From an uncultured Lachnospiraceae bacterium (GTDB lineage: Bacteria; Bacillota; Clostridia; Lachnospirales; Lachnospiraceae): 64,000 bases of DNA. The notes below the pieces were generated by a model. The model saw only the letters and a program-made list of their open reading frames with translations. It ran no database searches and was not told where the DNA came from. Location: positions 1 through 64,000 of the forward strand of contig CANOEC010000011.1 of NCBI GenBank assembly GCA_947564735.1, written 5' to 3'. A program made the translations under genes and the position numbers. Positions 1 through 9,910 of this stretch are shown here, piece by piece (the stretch's first letter is position 1; each line of letters starts with the position of its first letter).

Positions 1-37
1 GATATCTGCTGGCTGGGGCAACTTGCAAACGGCTTAA

Positions 38-1108
38 TCAGCAGACACTAATTAGATTTAAATAATCAAACTTCCATGCCGGATTCAAATGCGTATCAGG
101 TTCATCCAACAAGAACAGAGACTCCTTGGAGCGTGTAAATTTCAACAATCCTAATACCATCAGCAGCTGTTGTTCACCCTCACTAAGTTCATTGAATGTA
201 ATGACAGTTCCATCCGTTTTTCTGACTTTAATACGAACTTCTTCAATCAAATCAGAGATATAGGTACTCTCAAGTTGTTTAAAAAAATCAACGTTATTAC
301 CATACTGTTGAGCAAAATCCCGTAATTTCTCCTGATCTTTCAGATAAAGGTAAGTAACTTCCTTTTTAACAGTTTTTATACCTTCCTCAAAAGACTCGGT
401 TTCCTTAATAGGAGCCAGTGCATATTCATATAAACTATCCAGAAATTCCCGCACAACTCCACGAGCACCCCAAAAATCTGATTTGGTATATCTTTTTCCC
501 TTAACTCTTTTCCCCTTAACCCATTCTGCCTTCTTTAAAACAAAAAGGACAGATTCGACTGACTCAATATCAAAATAATCTCTTAAAAACTTTTGATTTG
601 CCTCTTCATAAAACGAAAAGAACGCCAACAAGACAAAATTACTATGAATTAAGCGTGCATAAAACAATGGACGAAGAGTTTCCCTATCACCATCTAACAA
701 TGCCTTATAAAAACGCTTTTGATGCTTTGCAAAATGTTTTTCCAATCGATTACTTGGTCCGGAATAATAAGCAAAGAGATGTTCAGGCAGGAAACTATCC
801 CGTTTTTTATAAAAAGCAGTCCGGGAAAACTTTTCCTCATTCACGAAAAACTCTTGCACACTTTCTGCCGCATTATTTTTTATCTGTATTGCATAGCCAG
901 AACATTTATAGAGAATTTCATAAGAAAAGTCTTTTGTCTGCACATTCAAGTCCAAATCTCTAAATATAATTACGATTGCCTCCAAAAGATTTGACTTGCC
1001 CGCCCCATTACGCCCGATAAATACCGATGTTAGCTGACTCTCATCAATATCAATTTGGAAATTTCTTAAGTTTTTAAAATTATCAATTTTCAGTCTGTCG
1101 ATCCGCAT
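38..1108 (-). CDS. AAA ATPase following type I restriction genes, C-terminus cut short
   Basis: This is a 356-residue SMC/RecF-type P-loop ATPase. The Walker A motif GRNGAGKSNL is near residues 32-41. Near the end come a signature-like SEGEQQLLMVLGLL and a Walker B/D-loop LLDEPDTHLNP. The frame stops about 12 residues after the D-loop, so the H-switch (usually an ATHNP-like motif) and the normal C-terminal part are missing. The start at 1108 is chosen because GGAGG lies 6 bases upstream; it overlaps the end of hsdS by 26 bases, so translation is probably coupled. Such ATPases are known companions of type I restriction systems. The remaining 37 bases of the window are too few to tell a frameshift from a true truncation. 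Confidence 0.8.
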   Translation of the reverse strand: MRIDRLKIDNFKNLRNFQIDIDESQLTSVFIGRNGAGKSNLLEAIVIIFRDLDLNVQTKDFSYEILYKCSGYAIQIKNNAAESVQEFFVNEEKFSRTAFYKKRDSFLPEHLFAYYSGPSNRLEKHFAKHQKRFYKALLDGDRETLRPLFYARLIHSNFVLLAFFSFYEEANQKFLRDYFDIESVESVLFVLKKAEWVKGKRVKGKRYTKSDFWGARGVVREFLDSLYEYALAPIKETESFEEGIKTVKKEVTYLYLKDQEKLRDFAQQYGNNVDFFKQLESTYISDLIEEVRIKVRKTDGTVITFNELSEGEQQLLMVLGLLKFTRSKESLFLLDEPDTHLNPAWKFDYLNLISVC

Positions 1109-2630
1109 GTGCCGCCTCCAAGTAGGATTCCCCATCCATTCTGCTTTCTATAATCTGCCCACTATCAATTAGTTCCTTCAGTTGAGCATAAAAATCATCA
1201 ATTTGCAGACTCGTTTCAGATTTTAAGTTTTCTGGCGTCAGACGCGCTCCGCCTGCCAGTGCTTCCATAATTGTTTTAGGCACGAATTTCACCTCTATTC
1301 TTTCTATTGTTATCGATTCCAAAACATTGTCATTATCTATTGTTTCCGAAAGAGTCTGCTTTATGAGTCCCAATGAGTTTTCCTCGGTGGGGTCATTCGT
1401 CCCTAATTCACCACGGAAAGCACGGGCGAGGATAGATTTTTCGATAAGGTCAATCTGCTCTAGCACCTCTTCTGTGGCTTCTTTGGCTTGCTGTTCTTTG
1501 GCAAAGAAATCATCAAGAATACGGACTATTTCGTTTTGTTCATTACCGGATGCTGGCAAATTAACCGTTAAAGCTGATAATTCTTTCTGATTAATTTTGG
1601 GCAATACAGAGCGAGAACCCGCTGATGATGCCTGTTCCAGAAATTCCTCTGACAGCATATAGTACCACAAGCACTTTGCGTCCTCTTTTGCCTCAATAGG
1701 ATACATATCTGCACTACATAGCCCATCAAAATCTACAACTACTACCTTTGACAAATATGGTCGAATCTTAGAATAAAGAATTTGCCCCGGATAAAATCGA
1801 TGTTTCCCGCTTGTCACACCATCTTCAGCAACTGTATGATATTCCAATAAAATTCCAGTCCTTTTCTCGATATTGTCAGGAGCTATATGAGGGAAATTCG
1901 GAAAATCTGCGGGATTCACCAAATTACTCTTGATAGTAGCCACTTCATCAAACCGCTTCTTTTCCCAGTCTTCCCTCCCCACACCATGTTCTTTTCTCCA
2001 CTGAGCAGTGAGTTCACCGTTAAAGGCTTTGTGCAAGACAGATGCTTTGCGGGTTTCAAAACTATCCAGTGCCTCCTGTGCTTTTTGTTTAGCTTCGTCC
2101 AGTTTGGCAAATAGGCTTTCAATTCGGTCAACAATGCGGTGCTGCTCAGGAAGTGGCGGGAGGGGAATTGCATATTGGTTAAATAATGGAAAATGCCGAC
2201 GATACCCCATATTGGGAATATCAATACTTTGCAATGCAAAATAAAAAGCCTTGAGTTCAAAAAAAGATTTTGGTTTCAAGACTTTAATACCATCAGCTCC
2301 TTGAGCAAACAAAAAATCAACATATTTAATACATCTTGTATGATCACCAAAAATAACAACCGGCAATTCTCCACCATATGCCATTGCCTCATTGTTGGTA
2401 TATCCACCTACTAATTCTTGTCCTTGGTCAACGACCGCTAGTGTACCCTTTTCCAAATATTCTTTTTGAAGAACCTTTTTTTTGCTGTCAGTATTATTTA
2501 CAAAAGAATCAAGCAAATGCACCCAGCACCAATTCTCGGGCACCCGATACGGCTGTTCATTCTCCGGCACTAACGCTGCTTGTAAACGCTCCTCCAGCGT
2601 TAAGACCTCCTTTTTCTTTCCTCTTGCCAT
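1083..2630 (-). CDS. hsdS: Type I restriction-modification specificity subunit HsdS
   Basis: This 515-residue protein gives target recognition to the HsdR/M/S complex. Two target-recognition halves can be seen: one from about residue 30 that ends in PLPPLPEQHRIVDRIESL followed by a helical spacer, and a second from about residue 225 that ends in another helical spacer. NGELTAQWRKEHG marks the central conserved region, and ARAFRGELG its repeat. About 100 extra residues follow the second spacer and include FVPKTIMEALAGG; they look like a small winged-helix-like tail, which is unusual for HsdS. The start codon overlaps the hsdM stop as TGATG, so translation is coupled. Confidence 0.93.
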   Translation of the reverse strand: MARGKKKEVLTLEERLQAALVPENEQPYRVPENWCWVHLLDSFVNNTDSKKKVLQKEYLEKGTLAVVDQGQELVGGYTNNEAMAYGGELPVVIFGDHTRCIKYVDFLFAQGADGIKVLKPKSFFELKAFYFALQSIDIPNMGYRRHFPLFNQYAIPLPPLPEQHRIVDRIESLFAKLDEAKQKAQEALDSFETRKASVLHKAFNGELTAQWRKEHGVGREDWEKKRFDEVATIKSNLVNPADFPNFPHIAPDNIEKRTGILLEYHTVAEDGVTSGKHRFYPGQILYSKIRPYLSKVVVVDFDGLCSADMYPIEAKEDAKCLWYYMLSEEFLEQASSAGSRSVLPKINQKELSALTVNLPASGNEQNEIVRILDDFFAKEQQAKEATEEVLEQIDLIEKSILARAFRGELGTNDPTEENSLGLIKQTLSETIDNDNVLESITIERIEVKFVPKTIMEALAGGARLTPENLKSETSLQIDDFYAQLKELIDSGQIIESRMDGESYLEAAHADRQTEN

Positions 2631-4123
2631 CAGTCCTGCACCTCCAGCGCACGCAGCTCTTTCACCACACTCATAAGTAAATCAACAGCTTCTTCCAGAT
2701 TAGCGGCAGCTTCTTCCGCGCTCTGTGCCGGATCTGGCAAATCGTTATAGTCCAACACCGATTCATCACGAATCAGCCCTAAATCAAGGCTATTGCCCTT
2801 TTCTGCAATGTCTTCCCGCGTAAATACGCTCCAGCGCTCATCTTGTACCGCACGACGCTCCTCTGCTTCATATGCTTTCTCAAAATCCACAAAATGCTCC
2901 TTTTTCAAAGGTGTCGTCTTGCCAAAGCTGGGCATATTCGTGCGAAGATCATAGAACCAGACTTCTTTCGTATTTCCTTTATCGTTCTTTCCGCGACTAA
3001 AGAACAGCACATTAGTCTTGACTCCCTGCGCATAGAAAATACCGGTCGGCAAACGCAAAATGGTATGTAAATTACACTTGTCCATCAAATCACAACGAAT
3101 CTTCTCGCCATCACCGTCAGCAAATAAGACATTATCTGGTAGTACCACTGCCGCACGACCTGTACCATCTGTCACCAGACTGCGATATATGTGTTGTAAG
3201 AAATTCAACTGTTTATTGCTGGTTGAGTAGATAAAGTCATCACGAGTGGCACGCTCACCACCTTTCTTCGTTCCGAACGGCGGATTCGTCAATACCAGAT
3301 GGTAGCCATTCATGCTCTTTCCAATATCGGAAAGAGTATCACCCAAAGTAATCTTACCGTCAATACCGTGAAGCATAGCATTCATTAACGCTAAGCGGTG
3401 AGTGTCGTGCACCAGTTCGCAACCAGTGAAGGCCTCTTCATACTCAAATTTAGCGGTATCTGTATCCAGATCATAAAAATCGTCTGTGTGTTCCCTCACA
3501 TATCGGCTTGCTGCAATCATAAAGCCAAAAGTACCACAAGCAGGATCATTGCAGCGTTCACCGGGCTGGGGTTTCATCAGCCTTGTCATCACATCAATCA
3601 GCACACGGGGAGTAAAATACTGTCCTGCACCGGATTTCTTTTCATTTGCATTTTTTTCCAACAAGCCTTCATACAAGTTCCCAAGCCCCTCTTCTCTGGC
3701 TGAAAACCAATCCAGTTCATTGATGGTTATAATAATCTTCTCCAGATTTTTGGGTTCTTCAATATTGGTCATAGAACCTTGATAAATTTCACGAACCCTA
3801 CCAGTGCAATAGGTTCCAAACAAACGCAACAATTCTTTATAATATCTGTAAAGCTCAATACCCGATTTGCCGGTCAACCTATCCCAACTGTATGACTGAA
3901 TTATCTTTTTCTCGTTATTTTGCGTTTCCTGTTCAGATGTCAGATTATCTCGCTCTACCAAGGTAATTCCATCGGAAAATTTATTTTCTGCCCCCGTTTC
4001 CTTTGCCATTTTGAGAAACAGAATATATGTCAGTTCTGTCACATACTGATGATAAGTAATACCATCATCCCTCAGCACATTACAAAGATTCCAGAGTTTT
4101 GATACAATTTCCTGCGTAGTCAT
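2630..4123 (-). CDS. hsdM: Type I restriction-modification N6-adenine methylase HsdM
   Basis: This 497-residue N6-adenine DNA methyltransferase modifies the site chosen by HsdS. The SAM-binding motif I, NDPACGTFGFMIAA, lies near residue 190, and the catalytic motif IV, NPPFGTKKGG, near residue 280. The N-terminal helical domain (ELTYILFLKMAKE) is typical of HsdM_N. The length is normal for the family. The start overlaps the hsdR stop as TAATG and the stop overlaps the hsdS start, so R, M and S form one coupled operon. No damage is visible. Confidence 0.96.
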   Translation of the reverse strand: MTTQEIVSKLWNLCNVLRDDGITYHQYVTELTYILFLKMAKETGAENKFSDGITLVERDNLTSEQETQNNEKKIIQSYSWDRLTGKSGIELYRYYKELLRLFGTYCTGRVREIYQGSMTNIEEPKNLEKIIITINELDWFSAREEGLGNLYEGLLEKNANEKKSGAGQYFTPRVLIDVMTRLMKPQPGERCNDPACGTFGFMIAASRYVREHTDDFYDLDTDTAKFEYEEAFTGCELVHDTHRLALMNAMLHGIDGKITLGDTLSDIGKSMNGYHLVLTNPPFGTKKGGERATRDDFIYSTSNKQLNFLQHIYRSLVTDGTGRAAVVLPDNVLFADGDGEKIRCDLMDKCNLHTILRLPTGIFYAQGVKTNVLFFSRGKNDKGNTKEVWFYDLRTNMPSFGKTTPLKKEHFVDFEKAYEAEERRAVQDERWSVFTREDIAEKGNSLDLGLIRDESVLDYNDLPDPAQSAEEAAANLEEAVDLLMSVVKELRALEVQD

Positions 4124-7100
4124 TAAGCCGTCTTTCCTCCATCATCGTACAAATACTCATTGAGTTCCAACACGATGCTTTCCAATTGATTTAAGAACAC
4201 TTTATTAATTTTCATAAAACCACCCTGCGCTTTAAATCGGCTATCTTCATCGAATACCTGAATACTCAGCACGGATTCTTCCAAAAGGTATTTTTCCATA
4301 CGTCCAATCCAGCTCAATTCCTGTTTGGAAAAATTGTGCGCTCTTTTCAGCCTGTCTACAGCCCTGCGGATTCTTGCCTCGTGACTAATAAGCGCTGAAC
4401 CTATGGCATAACGACGAATCAAACTAATAATGTCAGCGGCAATTTCTTCATTAGTCAATTCAGAAAGGGCAATATTTAACTGCTGAGCTGTAAAGCCTTC
4501 TCTGTCTAATGTAAGCCGCAATCCTTTCAAGTTCTCTCTGGTCAGCTCCTTCGGACGGGTGCAGATAATATTGAGCACGGTAATCTCATTGCGGTTTTTC
4601 TGGATAAACTCTGCAAATGCATCAAGATAGTCCTCTGGACGACTGCCTTTTCCATATCCTCTTTCGTGAGAAAGCAGTTCATCCTCCGCATCTGAAATCA
4701 CAATAGGTCTTCCAGCTCTACTCTTGGATTGCTGAACCAACTGAAACAAATCCCGATAAGAAAGTAAACGATTTCTGGCATCAGAAGGTGACTGGTGTTC
4801 AATCTCTACAATCAGTTGCGTCGGATCAAGCCCACCGGTCATATCCATAAAGTGCGCCCTGGTATTCTGATCCATATTTCGTTTCTTTCGTTGAAGTTTT
4901 GCCATAATCTGATCAATTTGGTTTTGAAGCTGTTTTTCATCTTCCAATAGTTCCAGCCCATCTAAAAGCTGTCCAAAGGTTACAGACGGATTGGCAACTA
5001 CAGGTTTCATAGTGTTGACACTTTCCAGCGCATCATACACACCTACCGGATCATAAATCTCAAAATGAGTCTTTTTTATTTTGGGACAAAGCCGCGTAGC
5101 TCGCCCTAACATCTGTTCAAACAAAATACGCGACTTAATACGGCGCAGAAATACAAGAGTAGTAATTTCCGGCACATCAATACCAGTAGTCAAGAGATCA
5201 ACCGTAACAACAATGCTTGGATAATGTTCATTTTTGAATCGTTTAATAGCTTCCAGAATTTTCTTTTTATCTCCTCCACCTGCTTTTCCGGTTATCTTCA
5301 TAATTGCATTATTGTCAACACCCGTTTCAGAATAGATGTCCTTCAATATCTTGACAATTAAATCCGCATGGTCATCATTAACCGCATAAATCAAAGTTTT
5401 CCCTTGTTCCTCTGGAGTTTCCGGGTCAATATCACGAGCAATTTCAGTCAAAACTGCTCGATTAAAATTCTCTGTAATCACTTGGCGATTAAACTGTTCT
5501 ACTTCAAAATCAAGTTCGTCATTCAAGAGTTCACTATTTGTAAGTTCTCCTGTAACAGGATCATAAATAGTTATAGTGTCCCCACTCTTGTAATGAATAC
5601 CTTCGCTACTTAATCTAGTGGTCAACTCATGAGGCGCGTCGTGATCAACCAAATAACCCTCAATCACAGCCTCGCGATAGGTATACTTAAATATCGGCTG
5701 TCCAAAAATTTCGGTTGTCTGTAAAGCAGGCGTAGCCGTCAAACCAATCTTTACCGCATCAAAATATTCAATAACTGCCCTATATTTACTTTGATACTCA
5801 ATCTGATCCCGGTATAAAATTTCTTCCGTACCCATATCCCGGTCAAGAATATACCCTCTATGCGCCTCATCTACAATAACCAAATCATAATCGGTCACGG
5901 CCGGCATGAATTCCCCATCGTTATAGAGAATCCTCTTTACCATCCCTTGAACTGTAGCCACTTGAACACGGGTTTCTTTCTCACTACTCTTATCCTCCAG
6001 ACCTTTGATATTGTATATATCATCAAGTGTCATTAAATCTTCCAGTTTTACCTCTTTAAAAACATCCTCCGCCTGCTCACCCAATGCAGTACGATCCACC
6101 AAAAATAAAATCCGGCGAAAACGTCCTGTTTTCAAAAAACGATAAATCATACCCAGTACAGTTCTGGTTTTACCTGTACCAGTAGCCATTGCCAACAAAA
6201 CCGTTTGCTTACCTTCAATAATGGCCTTTTCCGCAGCCTGAATCGCCTTTAACTGGTATTCCCGTAAATTCAATCCATCTTTATCACGCAACAGGTCATA
6301 GGATAAAAATTTAAGGTTTTGATTCCCTGCCTGGATATCTTTTTCGAGAAGTTCCTGAATCCCCATCGGGCTAATCCAGCCATGCAGTGCTTTCGGTGCA
6401 TTAAATGACTGACGCAAATCCAAAAACCAAATGCCTGACTTTGTCTGCAACTGTTCAAGATAAGGTCTGCCGTTCGTAGCAAAGGTAAATGGAACCTTAT
6501 AATCTCCCCAAATACCAATCACATACTTCTCATCCGTAGCGCGAATATTTCTTGGATAATCCTTCCCTTGATAATCAATAACAGAGGGTATATCCTTATG
6601 AGCTGCCTTTGCTTCAATGATACCAACCAACTGTAAATCAATGAATAATGCATAGTCAGCGAATCCACAATCGCCAACTTCGGAATCTGTAGGCCATTCG
6701 GCGATGGCAATAGCGTGTCCTCTTGCCGGACGAGTTCCTTTGGAATAACGCAAATTTTCCGTATCTGCTTCCCAGCCCACTTTCCGAAGTTGTTCATCAA
6801 TCAAGTATCTTGTTTCAGCTTCTGATTTCTGTCTCTGGCTTGCAGCCTGTATTGCCTTTTTCTTTCTTTCTTCTGAAGGTACAGCAACGGCTGTCTGTGC
6901 TACTTCTTTCGCCTGTCTTATCATCACTTCTTCCTGCTGTGCTTCCTCGACCTTATCAATTACCTCGACAGAATATTGTTTTTCCGGCATGACAAAATCA
7001 TGATGTTGGTAATCACCCTCACCATAAATCTGCATGAACCATTCACATAAACTATGTGCCATCTGCAATAGTACTTTTCCATCATTAATCGATGAATAAT

Positions 7101-7389
7101 TTTCATGTACCGCTTTGTTTCTGATTTTGCGAAGAGCGTGAAGAATATCACATAAATCTCTGTCAATCAAGCCTTCATGAAGAAGAACCCCAATTCTGGT
7201 GGCTGCCTTATTGTCATGTGGTAAAGGAATTTTATCGTATGTAAAAATCAAATTGACAATAGTCTCACCTATCATCCCCAATTTCATCAAGCAAGAGTTA
7301 GAATCGGAATAACAATACTGTTCAGCCAGACTGCCAAAGCTTGCAAGAACAGGAAAATCATCTTTTAGAAAATCAAAATTGGAGGTCAT
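4123..7389 (-). CDS. hsdR: Type I restriction endonuclease subunit HsdR (EcoEI-type)
   Basis: This 1088-residue motor and nuclease subunit has several recognisable parts. An N-terminal DUF4145-like stretch covers roughly residues 1-120. A charged linker follows, then the HsdR nuclease core with GDCGFADYALF and VGIIEAKAAHKD near residues 240-265. Next come the SF2 helicase motifs: P-loop MATGTGKTRT near residue 400, VDEAHRGY near residue 505, LTATPA, and QMLGRATRLCP. The C-terminal segment resembles the EcoEI R subunit. The start at 7389 is supported by AAGGAGA 8-9 bases upstream. It is the first gene of the R-M-S-ATPase operon. Confidence 0.95.
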   Translation of the reverse strand: MTSNFDFLKDDFPVLASFGSLAEQYCYSDSNSCLMKLGMIGETIVNLIFTYDKIPLPHDNKAATRIGVLLHEGLIDRDLCDILHALRKIRNKAVHENYSSINDGKVLLQMAHSLCEWFMQIYGEGDYQHHDFVMPEKQYSVEVIDKVEEAQQEEVMIRQAKEVAQTAVAVPSEERKKKAIQAASQRQKSEAETRYLIDEQLRKVGWEADTENLRYSKGTRPARGHAIAIAEWPTDSEVGDCGFADYALFIDLQLVGIIEAKAAHKDIPSVIDYQGKDYPRNIRATDEKYVIGIWGDYKVPFTFATNGRPYLEQLQTKSGIWFLDLRQSFNAPKALHGWISPMGIQELLEKDIQAGNQNLKFLSYDLLRDKDGLNLREYQLKAIQAAEKAIIEGKQTVLLAMATGTGKTRTVLGMIYRFLKTGRFRRILFLVDRTALGEQAEDVFKEVKLEDLMTLDDIYNIKGLEDKSSEKETRVQVATVQGMVKRILYNDGEFMPAVTDYDLVIVDEAHRGYILDRDMGTEEILYRDQIEYQSKYRAVIEYFDAVKIGLTATPALQTTEIFGQPIFKYTYREAVIEGYLVDHDAPHELTTRLSSEGIHYKSGDTITIYDPVTGELTNSELLNDELDFEVEQFNRQVITENFNRAVLTEIARDIDPETPEEQGKTLIYAVNDDHADLIVKILKDIYSETGVDNNAIMKITGKAGGGDKKKILEAIKRFKNEHYPSIVVTVDLLTTGIDVPEITTLVFLRRIKSRILFEQMLGRATRLCPKIKKTHFEIYDPVGVYDALESVNTMKPVVANPSVTFGQLLDGLELLEDEKQLQNQIDQIMAKLQRKKRNMDQNTRAHFMDMTGGLDPTQLIVEIEHQSPSDARNRLLSYRDLFQLVQQSKSRAGRPIVISDAEDELLSHERGYGKGSRPEDYLDAFAEFIQKNRNEITVLNIICTRPKELTRENLKGLRLTLDREGFTAQQLNIALSELTNEEIAADIISLIRRYAIGSALISHEARIRRAVDRLKRAHNFSKQELSWIGRMEKYLLEESVLSIQVFDEDSRFKAQGGFMKINKVFLNQLESIVLELNEYLYDDGGKTA

Positions 7390-8167
7390 TCCATTGTCTC
7401 CTTTTTCATCTCACCACAAATATAATCCAATGCTATCAAATATATAATCAGCAGGCGCACAAATAACATATTAAAAATCTCATGTAGCATATATTTTTGT
7501 ACTTCTGCATGGGAAAAGATACAATATGGGAATTATATCATGAATTAGTAATATACACAATAAATCACTACCGGATGCCACCCTTTCGTGGCACATTGTA
7601 TATTTCCTTATCCACAATGATATCCTCGTTCCCATTGTATTAGTCAAGGTTTCCCGCTAAGGCAGATATACTTTATCCTTTGGTTTTCTATCCTTTACCA
7701 CTTTTTTATGCTAACCATAACAATGCACAGCATTGTTATTCACAAACATATTTCATTGCAAGTAACTTCCTATTGTAATACAGAAATCTTCCATATATGA
7801 AAAAAGGGCAACGAACATAGACTCATAGCGCATCTTTTCTTTTTTATTCCAGCTCTTTCTTCTTTCTGACGTTTCTTTCCACAGATGATAATATAGATAA
7901 TCAGCACCCGTACAATGAAAGTTGCCAACATACAAAGCAGATATTCTCCTTCATTTGCCCGACATGACATAAAACTCCACTGAAAATTCTGTAAGATCAA
8001 GCGGTATGTCATTCGGCTCTTTAACTTGCACTATTTTCAAGAGGCTCTCCTGACTTGATATTTGCGATGGTGACAGCAGCACTGATTGAGATGTATTGAC
8101 TGACAGCTGGTTAAGTATCAATATCGACCCGCCTTTATCACTTGTAAAAGTGTTGTAAAATACCGAC
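7390..8167. other. Intergenic stretch of about 780 bases, no convincing gene
   Basis: This AT-rich gap lies between hsdR and the radical SAM gene. Short open frames on the minus strand (about 7753-8241) have no recognisable motifs, and the longest one runs into the radical SAM gene. A perfect 10-base-pair hairpin sits at 7717-7739, and a weaker one (TGCCAC..GTGGCA) near 7577. The hsdR promoter probably lies at the left end but no clear -35/-10 pair was found. It may contain a decayed gene. Confidence 0.5.
7717..7739. repeat. Perfect hairpin, GC-ACA-GC tip
   Basis: ATAACAATGC and its exact reverse complement GCATTGTTAT flank the loop ACA. It has no T-run, so it is not a normal terminator. It shares the GC-(3 bases)-GC tip with other hairpins in this window. 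Confidence 0.7.
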
Positions 8168-8998
8168 CTAACTCCCCTTCTTCTGCGCCACAAGTTTCTC
8201 ATGGTAAAAGAAATTTGTATGTATAATAGAACGTTTGGCACAATATTCTTCCATCTCCGCCGCTAACTCATCCCAATAATCCTTATTTCCATCTACATAT
8301 ATCTCTTTGTACAAGCCATAATGCTGCGGGTACTTTTCGTTAATATATTTTAGAATTTTGCTCTTGTATTCTCCCCTTAGGTTTAAATTTTCAAACCAGT
8401 ATTCGTCAACAAACCGCCTGCTCTTTTCTATAATACTTTTATAATCCGTTATTTCCGGAAATATCGGCGACATAAATAACACGCTATGGATTCCGTTTTC
8501 ATATAACTCTTGAAGTGTGTTCAACCGTGCTTCGATACTGCTTGCATGGTCCATATCATCCTTAAAGCTTTCATCCAATGTATTGATAGATATAGCTACC
8601 GAAACATCTTTTAACTGCTTTAGTAATTCTACATCCCTCAGAATGAGTGATGACTTTGTTGAAATACTAACCCTGCACTCTACGTCCATAAGCTGCTCTA
8701 ATATGCTTCGCGTAACACAATATTTTTCCTCAAAAGGATTGTAACAATCTGTAACAGATGCAAGAAAAACAGTTTTTCCCCTTAATCTCTTTTTATTGAT
8801 TGGCTTTGGACATCTTTTGATATCTATAAATGTCCCCCATTCTTCATTGTGTCCTGTAAATCTTTTCATAAAGCTGGCATAGCAGTATTTACACCCGTGC
8901 GGACAGCCTACATATGGATTCATTACATAGTCACTGGCTGGTAGATTTGATTTTGTCAAATAATCCTTCACTTCTATTTCCTTTTCAATGATATTCAT
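8168..8998 (-). CDS. SPL-type radical SAM protein
   Basis: This 276-residue radical SAM enzyme carries the cluster motif CPHGCKYCYA (CxxxCxxC) near residue 36, preceded by NPYVGCPHG. It resembles the spore photoproduct lyase-like/Rv2578c class, including the SVTDCYNPFE and STKSSLILRD stretches. Radical SAM proteins of this type are often found on mobile elements, in some cases as adjacent pairs; no second member is visible here. The start at 8998 is chosen because the ATG overlaps the TAA of the upstream regulator gene (TAATG) and GGAGG lies about 11 bases upstream. The substrate is unknown. Translation is likely coupled to the XRE-DUF5680 gene. Confidence 0.85.
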   Translation of the reverse strand: MNIIEKEIEVKDYLTKSNLPASDYVMNPYVGCPHGCKYCYASFMKRFTGHNEEWGTFIDIKRCPKPINKKRLRGKTVFLASVTDCYNPFEEKYCVTRSILEQLMDVECRVSISTKSSLILRDVELLKQLKDVSVAISINTLDESFKDDMDHASSIEARLNTLQELYENGIHSVLFMSPIFPEITDYKSIIEKSRRFVDEYWFENLNLRGEYKSKILKYINEKYPQHYGLYKEIYVDGNKDYWDELAAEMEEYCAKRSIIHTNFFYHEKLVAQKKGS

Positions 8999-9675
8999 TA
9001 CCGGATAGCGCCTCCATGAAAATAACATTCATATATTTTATCATCCATATAAAATATTTCTTCATATCCCCGGAACCAGACAAATTCGCCATCCACTTTA
9101 CAATGATATCGATAGTCGCCCTTGGTATATATCTTTGGTCCACGAAACGGTGCATCTGCCGGAACTTCCTTAAGTACCTCCTTCAAAAAATCACCATCAA
9201 AGTTGTCGCCAGTTACGCGTCCTGCATAATTCATGCTCCAAACAGGGTTGTCATGTAACCATACAGCTTCTTCACCTGAAAAACACTCTCCACCCAGATA
9301 GGAATCAAGATAAGTATATCCGTTTTTGTCCTCATATCGGAAATCATGGGAATTCATTCTGCAGGAATTTACTTTGTTATCCGCTGCCGCATATGTATTC
9401 TTCTTTGCCACAAGAAGGAACGCGACAATCTGATCGATATCCATACCTGCATTCCTGCACAGAGAAATATTGCATTCATCACTTTCTTTGACAATACGAT
9501 CTATCGTTATCCCATAAAGATTACTCAATGAAATCAAACCATTTAATTCAGGAACAGCCAGTCCGTTTTCCCATTTACTAATGGTCTGTCGGGCAATCCC
9601 TATTTTGTCGGCAAGCTGTTCTTGCGAATAACCGCTTTGTTTTCTCAAAAGCTGTAATTTATCCTCCAATCTCAT
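8998..9675 (-). CDS. XRE-family regulator with C-terminal DUF5680 domain
   Basis: The 225-residue protein starts with a Cro/CI helix-turn-helix of about 60 residues (LLRKQSGYSQEQLADKIGIA, then RQTISKWENGLAVPE). A second domain (residues ~85-225) is rich in Tyr, Trp and Asp and matches my memory of DUF5680, which often follows XRE domains and looks like a ligand-sensing module. The start at 9675 is supported by GGAGGTG 6 bases upstream. It is coupled to the radical SAM gene by a one-base overlap, which suggests that the two are regulated and used together. Confidence 0.85.
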   Translation of the reverse strand: MRLEDKLQLLRKQSGYSQEQLADKIGIARQTISKWENGLAVPELNGLISLSNLYGITIDRIVKESDECNISLCRNAGMDIDQIVAFLLVAKKNTYAAADNKVNSCRMNSHDFRYEDKNGYTYLDSYLGGECFSGEEAVWLHDNPVWSMNYAGRVTGDNFDGDFLKEVLKEVPADAPFRGPKIYTKGDYRYHCKVDGEFVWFRGYEEIFYMDDKIYECYFHGGAIR

Positions 9676-9700
9676 AAAAACACCTCCAGTTTTTACTGCG

Positions 9701-9706
9701 ATTATA
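9701..9706 (-). promoter_or_regulatory. Extended -10 promoter element
   Basis: TGGTATAAT reads on the minus strand about 25 bases upstream of the XRE-DUF5680 start codon. The TG one base before TATAAT makes an extended -10. No good -35 is seen at 17 bases. Confidence 0.5.
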
Positions 9707-9910
9707 CCAGACATATTACCGACAGACCACCGCTTCCAAGATACAAATCTGTCACTATATAGTTACATGGATGCCCTTTTCATACTGCTTTATTCCCTTT
9801 CTGCTATCCGACTCAAGGATTAGTTTAAGAAAAAAACAGTTTCGGAAGAACAGCAAAACCGGAAGGATGGCAAGGATGCTATAAGAGATTCGATATAATT
9901 TTTCTTTTTC

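Noticed and set aside
7753-8241. Three overlapping minus-strand open frames after hsdR
   Set aside because: They are 60-96 codons, overlap each other, show no motif or good ribosome binding site, and one runs into the radical SAM gene.
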